Source: CAVTND01 sp963735955 (GTDB taxonomy: Bacteria; Pseudomonadota; Gammaproteobacteria; Burkholderiales; Burkholderiaceae_F). Taken from it: a stretch of 64,000 nt of DNA. The DNA lies in contig CAVTND010000020.1 of assembly GCA_963735955.1 (NCBI GenBank), positions 15,901 to 79,900 of the forward strand, given 5' to 3'. Below are positions 1 to 9,519 of the stretch, piece by piece (the first letter of the stretch is position 1; each line of letters starts with the position of its first letter). The position numbers were made by a program, and so were the translations under genes. The notes below the pieces were generated by a model. The model saw only the letters and a list, made by a program, of their open reading frames with translations. It ran no database searches and was not told the DNA's origin.

Positions 1-1680
1 CGGGGCTGAAGCTGGCGGAGTTGACCGCGTCGCCGTGCGTCATCGCCTCGCCCACGGGCTTGCCGGTCTCGGCGTCCCAGACGCGGGCCGTCTTGTCCCG
101 CGACGCCGTGACCACGCGCTTGCCGTCGGGGCTGAAGCTGGCGGAGTTGACCGCGTCGCCGTGCGTCATCGCCTCGCCCACGGGCTTGCCGGTCTCGGCG
201 TCCCAGACGCGGGCCGTCTTGTCGCACTGACGCCGTGACCACGCGCTTGCCGTCGGGGCTGAAGCTGGCGGAGTTGACCGAGTCGTCGTGCGTCATCGGC
301 TCGCCCACCGGCTTGCCGGTCTCGGCGTCCCAGACGCGGGCCGTCTTGTCCTCCGACGCCGTGACCACGCGCTTGCCGTCGGGGCTGAAGCTGGCGGAGT
401 GGACCCAGTCGCCGTGCGTCATCGCCTCGCCCACGGGCTTGCCGGTCTCGGCGTCCCAGACGCGGGCCGTCTTGTCCTCCGACGCCGTGACCACGCGCTT
501 GCCGTCGGGGCTGAAGCTGGCGGAGCGTGACCGACGTGCCGTGCGTCATCGCCTCGCCCACGGGCTTGCCGGTCTCGGCGTCCCAGACGCGGGCCGTCTT
601 GTCCGCCGACGCCGTGACCACGCGCTTGCCGTCGGGGCTGAAGCTGGCGGAGATGACCGAACCGCCGTGCGTCATCGCCTCGCCCACGGGCTTGCCGGTC
701 TCGGCGTCCCAGACGCGGGCCGTCTTGTCCATACGACGCCGTGACCACGCGCTTGCCGTCGGGGCTGAAGCTGGCGGAGTCGACCGCAGCCGCCGTGCGT
801 CATCGCCTCGCCCACGGGCTTGCCGGTCTCGGCGTCCCAGACGCGGGCCGTCTTGTCGCTCGACGCCGTGACCACGCGCTTGCCGTCGGGGCTGAAGCTG
901 GCGGAGTTGACCGCGACTGTCGTGCGTCATCGCCTCGCCCACGGGCTTGCCGGTCTCGGCGTCCCAGACGCGGGCCGTCTTGTCCTCCGACGCCGTGACC
1001 ACGCGCTTGCCGTCGGGGCTGAAGCTGGCGGAGATGACCGGGACTGCCGTGCGTCATCGCCTCGCCCACCGGCTTGCCGGTCTCGGCGTCCCAGACGCGG
1101 GCCGTCTTGTCGCACGACGCCGTGACCACGCGCTTGCCGTCGGGGCTGAAGCTGGCGGAGTTGACCGCACTCGTCGTGCGTCATCGCCTCGCCCACGGGC
1201 TTGCCGGTCTCGGCGTCCCAGACGCGGGCCGTCTTGTCCCCCGACGCCGTGACCACGCGCTTGCCGTCGGGACTGAAGCTGGCGGAGTAGACCGACGTCG
1301 TCGTGCGTCATCGCCTCGCCCACGGGCTTGCCGGTCTCGGCGTCCCAGACGCGGGCCGTCTTGTCCACCGACGCCGTGACCACGCGCTTGCCGTCGGGGC
1401 TGAAGCTGGCGGAGTAGACCGCAGCCGTCGTGCGTCATCGCCTCGCCCACGGGCTTGCCGGTCTCGGCGTCCCAGACGCGGGCCGTCTTGTCGCCCGACG
1501 CCGTGACCACGCGCTTGCCGTCGGGGCTGAAGCTGGCGGAGTTGACCGCGTCAGCCGTGCGTCATCGCCTCGCCCACGGGCTTGCCGGTCTCGGCGTCCC
1601 AGACGCGGGCCGTCTTGTCGCGCGACGCCGTGACCACGCGCTTGCCGTCGGGGCTGAAGCTGGCGGAGTAGACCGCCTGC
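1..1680 (-). repeat. Tandem WD40-encoding repeat, 126/127 bp unit
   Basis: The motif gtgcgtcatc recurs at 35, 161, 288, 414, 541, 667, 795, 922, 1049, 1176, 1303, 1430 and 1557. Spacing is 126 bp (42 residues, in frame) for some units, 127 bp for most and 128 bp once. On the minus strand each unit encodes [13 protein letters not shown], one variable residue, [18 protein letters not shown] and a variable MTHG-type loop. Units are nearly identical in DNA except at two short variable sites. This is the pattern of highly internally conserved WD40 repeats known from fungal and bacterial NLR-like proteins. Confidence 0.9.
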
Positions 1681-4014
1681 TCGAATGGCCTGAACAGTCG
1701 TGCGCAGGAGGCTGCCATCGGCCGCGCGAGACAGCGACGGCGCAGCAGTAGCGTGGGCTGGGTGAAGCCAAGAGGATCTGGTCGCCAGAACCCCCAGGCG
1801 CAGGCCCTGATCAAACAGCTTGGCGTCTGCCGCGCTTCCGCAGCCGCCGACAGCACCAAGGATGTCTGCACGCTCACTTCGCGCGTTTGCATCACGATCC
1901 ATACCACGAAACCCAGCACCACGAGCGCAGCAGCAGACAGTCCCCATGCCGCACGCCGTTGAAGCTTGGCACGTGCCGCCTGCTGTTCGCGCAATCTGCT
2001 GGAGCTGCTCCTCGCGCTCTTGCAGCTGCCTGCTGGTCGCGCTGGCGGCATGCGGCAAGATAGTCTCGGTCGATGGGCTCGAATCGGCCTTCCAGCCGCT
2101 CATCGGACAACAGCGCTTCGGCCGCCTGGAGCCGGTGCGCGGTGTGCACCAGCAGCGCCTCATCGCCATGGCTTCGCTGCCAGTCGTTGGCGGAGCGCCG
2201 CATCGATTCGGCCGCCGACAGGGCCGCGACAAACTCACGCAGCCAACGCTCCAGTGTCTCCCACTGGCGCAGCAGGGCTTCGTGCGCCACTTCGACCACT
2301 TCGATCGGTTCACCGCCGCCGGCCATGCGGACGAAAATCGCTCAGCAGCAGCCGCTGCTCGATCAGCCGCGACGACCAGGGCATCGGCCTGCGGCAGCTT
2401 GGCGCGCAGGGCATTGCGCGAGGCCACCCGGCGCTTCCAGTCGCCGGTATCGGGGTCGACCGTGGCGATGTAGGGAAAGATCTGCTGCAGCAGGCGTTCC
2501 TGCTCGTCGGTCTGTGCCGGAATGGCCGGCTCGCGGCCGGGCTGCTCGAAGGCGCGTTCGACCGCCATGCCGATGACACCGCGCACGCCACCGAGTCGTT
2601 GGTATTCCTCGTGCCCGATGCGGGTGCCTTCGGCGTGTGGTGAACTCGCGGTACAGCCATTCCAGCGTCAACGCCAGCAGCGGCAGCGCGTCAGCGCCCT
2701 TGGGCATCGACAACGAGTTGCTCGGTGAGCTGCGGGCTGATGACCAGCGGCTTGACGGCTTCGGAATGCCGCCTGGCCGGGCCTTCGATCACCGCCTTGA
2801 ACTCCGACGCCGGCATCGCGGGCAGGCTGAACAGCACCGGCGACAGCGCCTGCATCGCCGGTTGCACCCTGCAATTTGGCCAGCGAATCGGAACGAATGG
2901 TCAGCACGAACAGCACCCGGAGTCTGCGCCTGGCCGTGCCTGCTGACGCCGGGGCCGACCAGGTGTTCGCGCAGCGCGTCGACGTAAGCCACAAGCTGCC
3001 GGGCTTCGGCGTCGCCATCGGACGCGAACAGTTCCTCCGCCTGATCGATGGGTACGATCAGGGTCGGCTCGGCTCGACGATCTGCGGCGAGCTTGTCCGC
3101 TGTCTCCGCGGTCACGATTCTGCCAAGCACACCCGGCAAGGCCGGCGGATGCGAGCTCCGCGCGAAGGTCGGCGTGGCTGATCGGCTGCCCGGCCGCGGC
3201 GAGCGCACCCTTCAGGCTGGCCAGCAGGCCCTGTGCGCCCGAGATCGCCGCGCGCTCCGGGCGAACGGGTGGCAAGACGACGAAGTGCTCGCTGTCGCGC
3301 TTGAGCCGTGGCAGCAAGCCGGCGCGCAGGAACGAGGACTTGCCCGCCCCCGAGGCACCGAGGATCACGAAAAGTCTGTTCGACATCACGTTCGCGCACC
3401 AGGCGGATCTGGTCGATGGCCCGCACGATGGATGCCTCACGGCCGAAGAAGACGGCGGCGTCCACCTCTTCCAGGGCACGCAAGCCCGGGTAGGGCGAGC
3501 GGTCCGGCTGCCCTTCGGGCGGCCACACGAAGGTCGATGCGCTCAAGCCCGGCTTTCTTCAGCCCGCGCGCCAGCGCTTCCAGCCCAGCGCGTGGGAAGC
3601 TGCACCACCGTTTCGGGCACCGACAGGCAACCTGGCGACGGTGAACGACACCGGATCGTGTGCGTCGGTCAGGTCGCAGACCTGCCACTCGGCGGTCATC
3701 TGCTCGGGCAGCTGCGACAACGGAATGGGCTCGACGATGACGCCGAAGATGCGTTTACCGAGATTCTTGGCCTGGAAGAATTCGGCGAAGCAGTACTTCG
3801 AGTCTCGCCATGCCGGAGAGACGAGAAAGATCACGGCTTCGCAGCGATCCACCGCGCCGGCCAACGCGGCCATCCAGCGCTCACCGGGCGCGATGCCGCG
3901 AGTGTCGTCGATGTCGAGAAAGTAGTCGCTCCAGCCGTTCGCCTCAAGCCAGTTCGCAAGCGCAAGTGCTGCCGCGTTGTTGGCGCTCGAGTGGCTGATG
4001 AAGACGCGCGACAT
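1..4014 (-). CDS. TIR-nSTAND NTPase-WD40 receptor, partial, frame-disrupted
   Basis: Starts at the ATG at 4014 ([10 protein letters not shown]), a typical TIR start, and runs off the left edge. Order: TIR domain (about 4014-3620) with the S..C..E motif in [14 protein letters not shown], whose Glu is the catalytic residue of NAD-cleaving TIRs; nSTAND1-type NTPase opening with [20 protein letters not shown], Walker [10 protein letters not shown] at 3333-3359, Walker B-like [10 protein letters not shown] at 3029-3058; a helix-rich linker; one membrane helix (1890-1946, [18 protein letters not shown]); then at least 13 WD40 repeats. The family consists of STAND receptors in which a sensor repeat domain triggers a TIR effector; a defence or cell-suicide role is inferred. 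The frame changes many times in NTPase and repeats, so no single ORF spans it. Either assembly artefact or decayed gene; conserved motifs on all pieces favour artefact. No partner gene is visible within the window. Confidence 0.75.
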
Positions 4015-4935
4015 GGGTGGAGATTGTGCGCCAACTGCGCGAAAGTTTGGGCGCTGGGACGATTTCGCGTGTGGAAATGGGGGCTTACTGGCGTCACGAG
4101 CCGACAGGCGAGGTTTTTTCAGCTTTGATGGCAGGTTCTCGGCTTCGACCTGGGGAAGACAGACCAAAAGCATCGAGACAAGCTGGCCTACCACACTTGG
4201 GGATATTGGTCGGCTAGGCCGATGCGCAATTGCTCGCCGATCCCAAAGACATGCTCATGGGCTCAGATCCTGATGACATGTAAGGTCTTCGTATACAGGG
4301 CGAATCGGACTTCAAAGGGATTATCGAAGCCAATCACCGACTAGCCGGTTTTGGTTTCGACTACATTGCTCTCCTACGCGACCCGAACCGAGCGTCTCAG
4401 TATTCGACCAACTACGTAAAGAACCCGAGATTCAAGAAAAGCTAAATCGCCGGGTTTAGATGCTAAGGGTCGCGTGTCGCCGAATCGAACGAGGGAGCAA
4501 TTGCTACCCTCGTGGCGGCTACTGGCGGAAAGCTGGCGGAAACGAAAGCGGGTAGCCGCCAAGCCGCATGGATGCTGGGGGATTGACGTCCGTAGGGGAC
4601 GCTCGGCGCACAGGCACCGACGGGTAGGATGTAAGTCGTTACGCTACTTCGCGAGACGGGTGGGATCGGCTGGCGAATTGAGTTACTGTCACGCCGCAGG
4701 AGGCCTGTTTCTGCGGAGCTTGACAGACACCGCCTCCGCCAGAAGCCCAGTCTGCAAATCTCGAGGACTCGGGGATTTCCTCTCAGGAAAACCCGCCAAG
4801 ACCTGCCGTTCCCTCTGGTAATGCAATTTGCTGCGAAACCGGTCATCGCACGAGGGCTAGCGGCTGTCTTCAACCGGCCTTATCGTCCGCCGATGCTGAG
4901 GATTGCGCTCGGGATCCGAGTTTGGCGGAGAGGGC
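4015..4935. other. Stretch without a confident gene
   Basis: About 900 bases between the divergent TIR receptor and membrane-protein genes. Short ORFs occur in several frames but none has convincing composition or recognisable similarity. Composition is more AT-rich than the surroundings around 4200-4460, where a gene remnant is listed separately. A near-palindrome with one bulged base (cgaggg...ccctcg) lies at 4490-4512. Promoters for both flanking genes must lie here, but I cannot point to clear boxes. Confidence 0.5.
4218..4459 (+). pseudogene. Unrecognised gene remnant
   Basis: Three protein-like stretches follow each other: a piece ending PKDMLMGSDPDDM with TAA at 4281; in the same frame after that stop, GIIEANHRLAGFGFDYIALL; and in a second frame FDQLRKEPEIQEKLNRRV ending at TAG 4457-4459. 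The residue composition looks like real protein, but no start codon or ribosome site opens them and no family is recognised. Lower GC than the flanks suggests a decayed, possibly acquired gene. Confidence 0.3.
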
Positions 4936-5667
4936 ATGAGCAGTCGACTGGACATGGGCAAGGTGCTGTACGGTGCTTTCGTGCTGCCTTGGCGCGAGCG
5001 CAGCGTGTTTTCACGTCGGCTCGGCCTACCTTTGATGGCGTTGGTTGCCCTAAGCCTGCTTTGGAGCAACTTCCCAAGTGAGTGGCCGCGCTGGATTGGC
5101 TGGGTCAGCGCTTTTGTCTATTGGGCGGTCTTTGCCGGCTTTGCCGTTATCGTGCATCGACTCATACTGCTCCCTGATGCGGACCGCCGCAGTTCGGCGT
5201 TACCGCGCTGGACGCGCCGAGAGGTTCGCTTCGTCGTCGCGCTCCTGGGCGTCGGCGCGCTCATGGCCGTGGTCGGCGCCGCGGTGGTCTTTGTCCCAGG
5301 TACCATCCTCGCGAACCTCAGTCTTGATTCCGCGGTCGGTTTGCTTCCGGAACTCGCCCGCTTGCCCGGGATGTATGTCTTGGGTCGGCTCTGCCTTGTT
5401 TTCCCGGCGATTGCACTGGATCGTCGCGTTGATCTCATGTGGTCGTGGCGCATTACCAAGGGGCATGGCGCTCGCCTCTTCATCCTCGTCGGATTGTTGC
5501 CGTGGGTCATTGCCGAGCTTGGGAGCCTTCTGTTTCGCTCAGACGCTGGTTTGGTTGAGTCATTGTTGCTGACGCTCGTCCTCAGCGCACTCTATGTTGC
5601 GGAGATTGCGGTTGTTTCCCTCTGCTACAGGGAACTCGTGCCAACCGCGCCAAGCGACCCTGCATGA
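4936..5667 (+). CDS. Multi-pass integral membrane protein, unknown function
   Basis: 243 residues from the ATG at 4936 (MSSRLDMGKVLYGAF), preceded by the purine-rich GGAGAGGG. An in-frame upstream start at 4903 would add 11 residues, but the site favours 4936. About six hydrophobic segments are visible, for example around LGLPLMALVALSLLW, WVSAFVYWAVFAGFAVIV and VALLGVGALMAVVGAAVVFV, so it should be an inner-membrane protein. No catalytic motif or named family is recognised. It reads toward the 3' end of the convergent kinase gene, about 100 bases away, so no operon partner is evident. Confidence 0.65.
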   Translation: MSSRLDMGKVLYGAFVLPWRERSVFSRRLGLPLMALVALSLLWSNFPSEWPRWIGWVSAFVYWAVFAGFAVIVHRLILLPDADRRSSALPRWTRREVRFVVALLGVGALMAVVGAAVVFVPGTILANLSLDSAVGLLPELARLPGMYVLGRLCLVFPAIALDRRVDLMWSWRITKGHGARLFILVGLLPWVIAELGSLLFRSDAGLVESLLLTLVLSALYVAEIAVVSLCYRELVPTAPSDPA

Positions 5668-5770
5668 CGTTAGACGGCCATGATGGCTTGGAGAGGCGCG
5701 CCGTTCCTGTCGAGACGCGGTGCCGCCGTGTTCGGCGCGCTCCGCCTGTCGCAGCTTGACGCTCGCGTTC

Positions 5771-7461
5771 TCAGTCGCGCCCCGAGCGCCAGATCGAGAT
5801 GATGATCCAAACGCTGTTGACGAAGGCGAGCAGGTAGCCGAACGAGTCCGAGCACCGTGAATATCGGCATGCCGAACAGCTGCGGGCCGGAGGAGACAGT
5901 CATCACGATCGACGATCCGATGACGACCGACGCGGTCATGATGCCGATCGTGATGCGGTCGATCGTGCGTGTGCATCCTGCGGCCGAAGCTGTCGAGCCG
6001 CTTCAGGTCCAGGTCGATACGCATGCGGCCACGACGCGCGTCCTTCAGCAGCCGCCCGATATCGCGCGGCACCGAGCCGATCAGGCCAAGGAACTGACCA
6101 AAGCTTGCGCTGCCGCGGCGTCCGACCTCGGCCGGCGCGTAACGCGCCGCGATCGCGCGTTCGAGAAACGGCTCGAGTCGGTCCGTGAGGCGGAACTCCG
6201 GGTCGTACTTGCGGCCCAGCGCCTCGAGGCTGATCAACGCCTTGAACAGCAGCGTGAGGTCGGTAGGCAGCACGATGCCGTGTTCGCGCACGATCGCCGT
6301 GATGCGCTCGATCAGCGCGCCAATACGGAGGTCCTTCAACGGCAAGTCGGCGAAGTCGACGACGAGCTCATCGACATCGGCAGCGAGCCGTTCCTCGTCG
6401 ACCGCGTCCTCGCCCGCCCAGTCGAGCAGCACTTCGAGCATCGGCTCGTTGTCGCGGCGGGTGACTCCGGAAAGCAGATCGATGATCTGGTTGCGTCGCG
6501 TCGACGACAGCCGTCCCGCCATGCCGAAGTCGATCATCGCGATCCGGTTGCCGGGCAGATAGATCACGTTGCCCGGATGCGGATCGGCGTGAAAGAAGCC
6601 GTCCACGAGCATCATCTTCAGCACCGCATCGACGCCGCGCTGCGCGAGCAGCTTCGGATCGAGGCCGGCGCGCTCGATCGCCGCCAGGTCCTCGCCGCAG
6701 ATGCCGTCGATGTGCTCCTGCACGTTCATCAAGCTGCTCGTCCACTGGGTGAAGACGTGCGGGATCAGGATGTGAGGCTCGTCCCGGAAGTTGCGCGCAA
6801 AGCGCTCGATGTTGCGCGCCTCGGCGGCCAGGTCGAGCTCGCGCATCAGCGAGCGGCGAAACTCCTCGACCACGCGCGTCGGCTGGTAGCGGCGCGCCTC
6901 GGGCATTTCGCTTTCGACGAACTGCGCGAGATGCGAAAGCAGGCGCAGGTCGGTCTCGACCTTGGCTTCGATGCCCGGGCGGCGGACCTTCAGCACGACC
7001 GCGCGGCCGTCGCGCAGGCGGGCGCGATGCACCTGCGCGATCGAGGCGGAACCCGAAGGCTCGCGCTGCAGGTCGACAAACACTGTGGAGGGCGAGCCGC
7101 CGAGAGCATGCTCGATGACGGGCAGGATCTCGTCGAACGGCACCGGGGCGGCGCTGCTGCGCAACTGCGCGAGTTCTTCGGTCCACTTGGGCGGCAGCAG
7201 ATCCTCGCGCATCGACAGCATCTGGCCGAGCTTGACGAAGGTGGGGCCGAGTTCCTCGAATGCCAGGCGCAGCCGCTGCTGCGGCTCGAGCTGCGCGCTG
7301 CGTGCCACCTCGCCCCAATGAAGCATGGCGCCGGCGCGTTCGAGGATCGACGCGACTCCGACCCGCCGCACGAGGTCGCCGAGCCCGTGCCGAATGAATA
7401 CCCGGCTGATTTCCTGCAGGCGCGGCAGGTCGTGCACTGCACGGAGCGCCCGCTCGGCCAC
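5771..7461 (-). CDS. AarF/UbiB (ABC1) family atypical kinase
   Basis: ABC1/UbiB atypical kinase. N-terminal helical region, then the family KxGQ motif (FVKLGQMLSMREDLLP), an Ala-rich nucleotide loop (SGSASIAQVHRA), the VLKVRRPG lysine, FHADPHPGN catalytic loop and IDFGMAG metal site. Known members support ubiquinone biosynthesis as membrane-associated ATPases/kinases. The C-terminus should be two membrane helices. They are encoded (MTASVVIGSSIVMTVSS, then FGYLLAFVNSVWIIISIW ending at 5771) but only after two single-base insertions, near 5970 and 5850. Without those the frame runs on to about 5560 with low-complexity residues. Correcting both gives a length typical for the family. It stands alone, not with ubiE/ubiJ, so the exact substrate is uncertain. 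Confidence 0.85.
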
Positions 7462-7477
7462 CGGTGGGACCTATCTA

Positions 7478-7747
7478 GAACCTATCTCGGAATCCCTGGT
7501 GGTCGCGGCGGGGTCGCATGGGGTGCAGGGCTAGGCGTGGCGAGGGGACCATTGCGTGTGCAAGGACCCGAGCCGCAACAACGCCATGCGCCCCATGCGA
7601 CCCCGCCCCGGAGGGTTGCCACGATAAGCGGGCGTCTGCGGCGTTGGCCGGCTCGGCCGTAGGCCTAGCTACTGTCCTTCGCCAGCCGCCTTGCATCCGC
7701 CCGCTTCTCGTGGCAACGCGATCCATCAGGGATTCCGAGATAGGTTC
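7478..7747. repeat. Branched inverted-repeat element (possible MITE)
   Basis: Outer arms are a perfect 20-bp inverted repeat: gaacctatctcggaatccct at 7478-7497 and its complement at 7728-7747. Inside lie two further inverted pairs: 7507-7526 with 7588-7607 (one mismatch; core ggcggggtcgcatgggg) and about 7613-7634 with about 7695-7716 (core gttgccacgataagcgggcg, one mismatch). The whole could fold into an outer stem with two large hairpins. The right arm supplies the last codons and the stop of the phasin-like gene. This looks like a small non-autonomous mobile or palindromic repeat. No transposase and no clear target duplication are seen. Confidence 0.7.
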
Positions 7748-8389
7748 TTCTTCTTCGACTCGGACTGCTGGCGCAGCGCGTCGGCGAACCCGGCCAGCAT
7801 TCCGCTCGTGAGCATCGTCATGTTGGCGCCGTATTCCCGTACCGATTCGATCCGCGGAACGGCCTGTCCGCGGTATGCGCCCGTCATGCGGCTCGCAAAC
7901 TCGCTCATCACCTGCGCGATGCGCACGCTGGCGTCGGCGCCGACCCGTTGCGCGTGCAGTGTCAGGTCGACAAGTTCGCGGCGGATGTTGCCGGTGGTGG
8001 CTTCGGCGACATGGTTGGCCGCTGCGACGTAATCTTCTTGCAGCTTCTGCAGGGCCGCGAAGGCGTTCTTCAGGTCGTTGTCGGAAAAGTCTTTGCCGCG
8101 CGCTGCGAGCGCCTGCAAGGCCTCGTGCGCCGCCTGTGCCGAACTCTGCAGAGCCTGGTCGAGTCCGCTGATCGCGGCCGCGAACGCCTCGCGCGTCCGC
8201 ACATCGTCCAGCGGGGGCTTGAACACGGCGCCCCCGCTCATCGTCCGCACGACTTCCTTGACGCCTTCGGTGTCGAGCGCGACCGCCAGCCAGCATCTGG
8301 GCGGTCAGTTCGCGCACGCGCTCGCGGATTGCCTGCTCTTCTGCGTGCGCGGAGGATGTGTTCCCCGCTGACGCTGACAAATCGGTCAT
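7726..8389 (-). CDS. Phasin-like / DUF6781-type helical protein
   Basis: Starts MTDLSASAGNTSSAHAEEQA at 8389. The frame changes near 8290 (after AQMLAG, resuming VALDTEGVKEVVRTM) by one extra base, and continues to TGA at 7726. The predicted ~220-residue protein is almost all amphipathic helix, rich in Ala and Gln, with EEQAIRERVRELTAQML near the N-terminus and a middle resembling phasin/apolipoprotein-like proteins. I associate the N-terminal motif with DUF6781, a betaproteobacterial family of unknown role; this is a memory-based call. The last residues (KNLSRNP) and the stop come from the inverted-repeat element. It lies upstream of the AarF gene on the same strand. Confidence 0.6.
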
Positions 8390-8502
8390 CTCGCGTCTCC
8401 CGGTGGTTCGATGTGGAGGTCAGGATAGACCGAATCGCCCACGGCTGGCCAGAGTCAGGAGTTTGTTCAGCCTCGCCTGGGGATCCTCACGGCCAAATTG
8501 CT

Positions 8503-9183
8503 CTACGACGATGCGCGGAGCATCCATGTTGCCGCACTGTCTACCAGTCTGCTCATGACCGACTCATCACTGGAGCCGCTGCTCTTGCGCACATGGAAGG
8601 AATGATCGGCATCCTCGAACACCTCGAGCGTGGCCGATCGCCCAGCCGCGCGATGACCGACTTCATCAGCCCGAGATCAGCGAGTGAGTCGCGGCTGCCC
8701 TGCAGAAACAACATCGGCACGAGCACCTGGCTCAAATGCTCGGCGCGTTTGACTGATGGTGTGCCGGCCGGGTGCAGGGGGAAGCCGATGAAGACCAGGC
8801 CACATACCCCGGTGAGTGGGGCTGCAGCCTGCGCCTGCGAAGTCATGCGTCCACCAAACGACTTGCCGCCGGCAAAGAGGGGAAGGCCGGGCAAACGCCG
8901 CGCTGCTTCGGAGACGGCTGCGCGCACCGTCGCCTGTGCGACCAGGGGAGGATCTGGTCGCTTCTGGTTCCTCTGCATGTAGGGAAACTGAAAGCGCAGC
9001 GAAGCGATATCGCGCTCGCGCCAGGCCCTGTGCCAGCGCTTCCATGAACGGGTGCTGCATGCCGGCGCCGGCGCCATGCGCCAGGACAAGGGCCGCCCGT
9101 GCACCCTTCGGTCTGCGCAGAATTGCCGAGACAGCGTCCCGCTCGCTGACGGCGATCTGCAGTGTGTGCGTCTCATCCGGCAT
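8503..9183 (-). CDS. Alpha/beta hydrolase, Tex30/KANL3-like (dienelactone hydrolase-like)
   Basis: Starts [18 protein letters not shown] at 9183; a GTG at 9198 would add MSSRP. Features: oxyanion motif [11 protein letters not shown], then FQFPYMQR, nucleophile elbow GGKSFGGRM (Ser in GKSFGG), an acid in [12 protein letters not shown] and catalytic His in EDADHSFH. These match small alpha/beta hydrolases of the Tex30/KANL3-like group. The frame changes twice: one extra base near 9030 ([12 protein letters not shown]) and a lost base near 8635 (GDR-ATLEVF). The corrected protein ends at TAG 8503. The substrate cannot be inferred. It may be coupled to a small upstream ORF whose stop overlaps this start. 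Confidence 0.7.
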
Positions 9184-9287
9184 GGGGCGCGAGCTCACTC
9201 GCTGGTCCGGCCTCGATCAGCTCCAGCGGCGGCAGCTGCATCAGTTCCTTCGCTTCCTCGACTGTGTGCCAAATAACGATTGGTCAT
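9173..9287 (-). CDS. Possible 37-residue small protein upstream of the hydrolase
   Basis: From ATG at 9287 the reading MTN continues, after one extra base, as [20 protein letters not shown] and ends with TGA at 9173-9175, overlapping the hydrolase start. The composition is protein-like and the stop/start overlap suggests coupling, but no good ribosome site is seen and the frame needs correction. It vaguely resembles the N-terminal segment of biotin-synthase-like proteins, which is not enough to name it. Confidence 0.25.
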
Positions 9288-9519
9288 CGGTTCAAGCCAG
9301 CTTCGCTCTTGCGGAACTCTAGGCGCTGTTCGCACTGTCCGCTATCCGGCGATTCTCACACGAGTTCCTCATGTCAGCTTCTGGGCCGCGAGTCGAGGTC
9401 GCGCTTGGCCGAACTCTGCGACGTGTTGAGCCGCATCGATGCGATCGCCGGAACGAACGCCGAGTAGTAAGCTCCCTAAGGCCCGCCAATTGCCTGCACG
9501 CAACCGACGGAGAGCCGAG
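9199..9519. other. Intergenic region before the PASTA gene
   Basis: About 320 bases between the divergent hydrolase and PASTA-protein genes. Apart from the possible small protein at 9173-9287 nothing is recognised. Regulatory sequences for both directions should be here, but no convincing -35/-10 pair or hairpin terminator stands out. Confidence 0.4.

Noticed and set aside
1..1600. Long open frames on the plus strand and in alternative minus frames across the repeats
   Set aside because: They are by-products of a GC-rich 127-base repeat; the minus-strand frame gives clean WD40 units.
1..1680. CRISPR-like regular repeat array
   Set aside because: Units are contiguous coding repeats of 126/127 bases with no unique spacers.
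4474..4512. tRNA-like T-arm (ttcgattc on the minus strand)
   Set aside because: The flanking bases do not pair as a T-stem and no acceptor or anticodon arm can be drawn.
4490..4512. Rho-independent terminator
   Set aside because: The near-palindrome has no following T run and follows no real gene.
5857..7662. 601-residue open frame opposite the AarF kinase
   Set aside because: Antisense to a clear kinase gene; composition (His/Arg/Gln-rich) is typical of GC-rich shadow frames.
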